Shown: positions 62,597 through 64,000 of the stretch, piece by piece
Layout: every line of letters begins with the position of its first letter
Position numbering within the stretch: position 1 is the stretch's first letter
Assembly (NCBI RefSeq): GCF_001644575.1
Contig: NZ_CP015596.1
Location: forward strand, 1 to 64,000
Source: Mycobacterium adipatum
GTDB taxonomy: Bacteria; Actinomycetota; Actinomycetes; Mycobacteriales; Mycobacteriaceae
Length of the DNA: 64,000 bases
Direction: 5' to 3'
Position numbers and translations under genes: made by a program
Notes under the pieces: generated by a model
Database searches by the model: none
What the model was told of the DNA's origin: nothing
Seen by the model: the letters and a program-made list of their open reading frames with translations, nothing else

Positions 62597-64000
62597 ATGG
62601 GACTCGGAACGGTCGACCGGCGCGTATTCCTGGCCGTTGCAGAATCGGACAGCAAGGTGCTCGACACGGTGATGCCCAAACTCACCGCGGCCGCCGACCA
62701 CTCCAAATTGTGGTTTGCGATCGGCGCCGGACTGTTCGCCACCGGAACCCCGTCCATGCGCCGTGGCGCGGCGCGGGGCCTGCTGACGCTGGCGGTGACC
62801 AGCCTGGTCACCAATCAGGGCGCCAAGCGCATCTGGAAACGACCCCGCCCGGACTTCGCGGCGGTGCCCTTCGTCCGGCGGTCGCGGCGGATGCCGACGT
62901 CGAACTCGCTGCCGTCGGGGCATTCGGCCAGCGCGGCCGCGTTCGCTGTCGGTGTTGGCCTGGAGAACCGCAATCTGGGCGTCTGCCTGGGTGCACTTGC
63001 CGGGCTGGTCGGCCTGTCCCGGGTGGCCACCGGTGCGCACTATCCCGGCGATGTGCTGGCCGGATTCGGGATCGGCACCGCCGTCGCCTTGGTCGGGGCC
63101 GGGGTGGTGCCCACCATCGTGGAGCCCCCGATCACCGCCGGCGAACCGCACCGCTACGACACCCCGCCCCGCCCGCAGGGTGAAGGCGTGATCCTGGTCG
63201 TCAATCCGAATTCCGGCAGCGGCACCGGGCGCCGCATCCTCGACGAGGTGCGCAAGGCACTGCCCGCGGCCGAGATCGTCGCGGTCGGCGACGACGGGGA
63301 TATCGAGGACAAGCTGCGCGAGGCCGCCGAGCGGGCCGAGGTGCTGGCCGTCGGCGGCGGTGACGGCACGGTGTCCACCGCAGCCGGTATCGCGGTGCAG
63401 GCGGGGGTGCCGCTGGCGGTGTTCCCCGGCGGGACCTTCAATCATTTCGCCAAGGACATCGGCTGCGACACCGTCGCCGCCACCGTCGAGGCGCTGCGCA
63501 GCGGGTCGGCCGCCTACGCCGACACCATCGCGTTCAACGACTCCGGGACCGTGGTCAACACGGCGAGCATCGGCGCCTACCCGAAGTTCGTCCGCATCCG
63601 GGAAAAGCTGGAGCACAAGATGGGTAAGCCCCTGGCCGGTGCGTACGCGCTGTACCGCACCCTGCGCACCGACGCCACGGTGCGAATCCGCTACGACAAC
63701 AAGACCGTGCAGACATCGTTGTTCTTCCTCGGCAATTCGCTGTACTCGCCGTCGGGCTTCGCCCCGTCGCGACGGGTCCGGATGGACGACGGACTCATCG
63801 ACGTGCGCATCCTGGAGACCGGCCGCAAGTGCGCCACGCTGCGCATCCTGACCGCGCTGGCCACCGGCAGACTCGTACACAGCCCGCTGTACCACGAATT
63901 GCGGGTACCCGAGTTCAGCTTCACCGCGGTGGACGGCCCCACCCAGATCGCCCACGACGGCGAGGTGGAAATCGTCTGCCAGGAAGCGACTTTCAAGAAC
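62597..64000 (+). CDS. PAP2 phosphatase-diacylglycerol kinase-type fusion, cut at window end
   Basis: The first 468 residues are visible and the stop lies beyond the window. The N-terminal PAP2-like membrane domain (about 1-180) has KRIWKRPRP, the central SLPSGHSASAAAFAVG and SRVATGAHYPGDVLAG, the three parts of the acid phosphatase signature. The C-terminal diacylglycerol/lipid kinase domain has VVNPNSGSGTG, LAVGGGDGTVSTAAG and FPGGTFNHFAKD. The fusion could dephosphorylate and rephosphorylate lipid substrates at the membrane. The start is the ATG at 62597. Confidence 0.85.
   Translation, partial: MGLGTVDRRVFLAVAESDSKVLDTVMPKLTAAADHSKLWFAIGAGLFATGTPSMRRGAARGLLTLAVTSLVTNQGAKRIWKRPRPDFAAVPFVRRSRRMPTSNSLPSGHSASAAAFAVGVGLENRNLGVCLGALAGLVGLSRVATGAHYPGDVLAGFGIGTAVALVGAGVVPTIVEPPITAGEPHRYDTPPRPQGEGVILVVNPNSGSGTGRRILDEVRKALPAAEIVAVGDDGDIEDKLREAAERAEVLAVGGGDGTVSTAAGIAVQAGVPLAVFPGGTFNHFAKDIGCDTVAATVEALRSGSAAYADTIAFNDSGTVVNTASIGAYPKFVRIREKLEHKMGKPLAGAYALYRTLRTDATVRIRYDNKTVQTSLFFLGNSLYSPSGFAPSRRVRMDDGLIDVRILETGRKCATLRILTALATGRLVHSPLYHELRVPEFSFTAVDGPTQIAHDGEVEIVCQEATFKN

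Noticed and set aside
1..64000. CRISPR arrays, rRNA genes, further tRNAs
   Set aside because: No regular repeat-spacer series, rRNA segments or other cloverleafs were seen; only the tRNA-Gly and its partial copy are present.

Overview
The window is about 67% G+C chromosomal DNA from a mycobacterium, most likely a fast-growing Mycolicibacterium. The evidence is a gene set and order known from mycobacteria (Fe-S reductase, AspC-like aminotransferase, rmlA, dcd, tRNA-Gly), mycothiol- and F420-linked enzyme families, a 13E12-type HNH gene, DUF7159 and Hsp70-like proteins with Pro/Thr-rich tails, and two IS1096-type insertion sequences. Assignments come from reading the proteins and motifs by eye; no database search was possible.

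Layout. 1-4.6 kb: a 5'-cut Fe-S reductase, a small secreted protein and an aminotransferase, each carrying 1-2 nt deletions that look like sequence errors clustered at this end. 4.6-12.7 kb: core genes (YibE/F membrane protein, rmlA, SnoaL-like and MDMPI-like proteins, P450 with divergent TetR and two matching operators, DUF7159 protein, dcd, secreted cupin). 12.7-20.4 kb: a genomic island in the 3' end of tRNA-Gly(CCC). It is bounded by a 44-bp tRNA 3' end and a near-perfect copy, and holds a HEPN-like gene, a tyrosine integrase remnant, an unknown protein with a C-terminal membrane hairpin, and two identical 2256-bp IS1096-like copies. One copy splits the HEPN-like gene and the other splits the integrase; both used the same octamer CGATTTAC on the coding strand.

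20.4-37.3 kb: F420-type oxidoreductase, hipBA toxin-antitoxin pair with four operator-like palindromes, a five-gene peptide ABC transporter operon, a secreted lipase, GH15 plus zwf (overlapping), and an APC permease plus P1 peptidase pair with a divergent TetR. 37.3-42 kb: a tightly overlapping five-gene glycosyltransferase operon ending in a catalase-core-like protein. 42-48.8 kb: a block of holin-like DUF1469, DUF3618, DUF4235, an atypical P450, an M42 peptidase, a heme-oxygenase-like diiron protein, STAS and GAF-ANTAR regulators, then CDGSH and MTQ2-type methyltransferase genes on the other strand. 48.8-55.3 kb: an AT-rich leader, two tandem GH-A clan glycosidase-like exported proteins with long acidic Thr/Glu tails, a Tat-exported GH16 and another exported protein of similar design. 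55.4-64 kb: an insertion-sequence remnant, an SOS-box-controlled 13E12 HNH protein, a DAO-type oxidase, a secreted protein with a C-terminal HYDHVHVT motif, an Hsp70-like membrane protein with a poly-Thr tail, a SnoaL-like protein, an L,D-transpeptidase-like protein, and a PAP2-diacylglycerol kinase fusion cut by the window end.

The parts most worth follow-up are the tRNA-Gly island with its paired same-octamer IS insertions, the hipBA operator array, the glycosyltransferase operon, and the exported glycosidase cluster.
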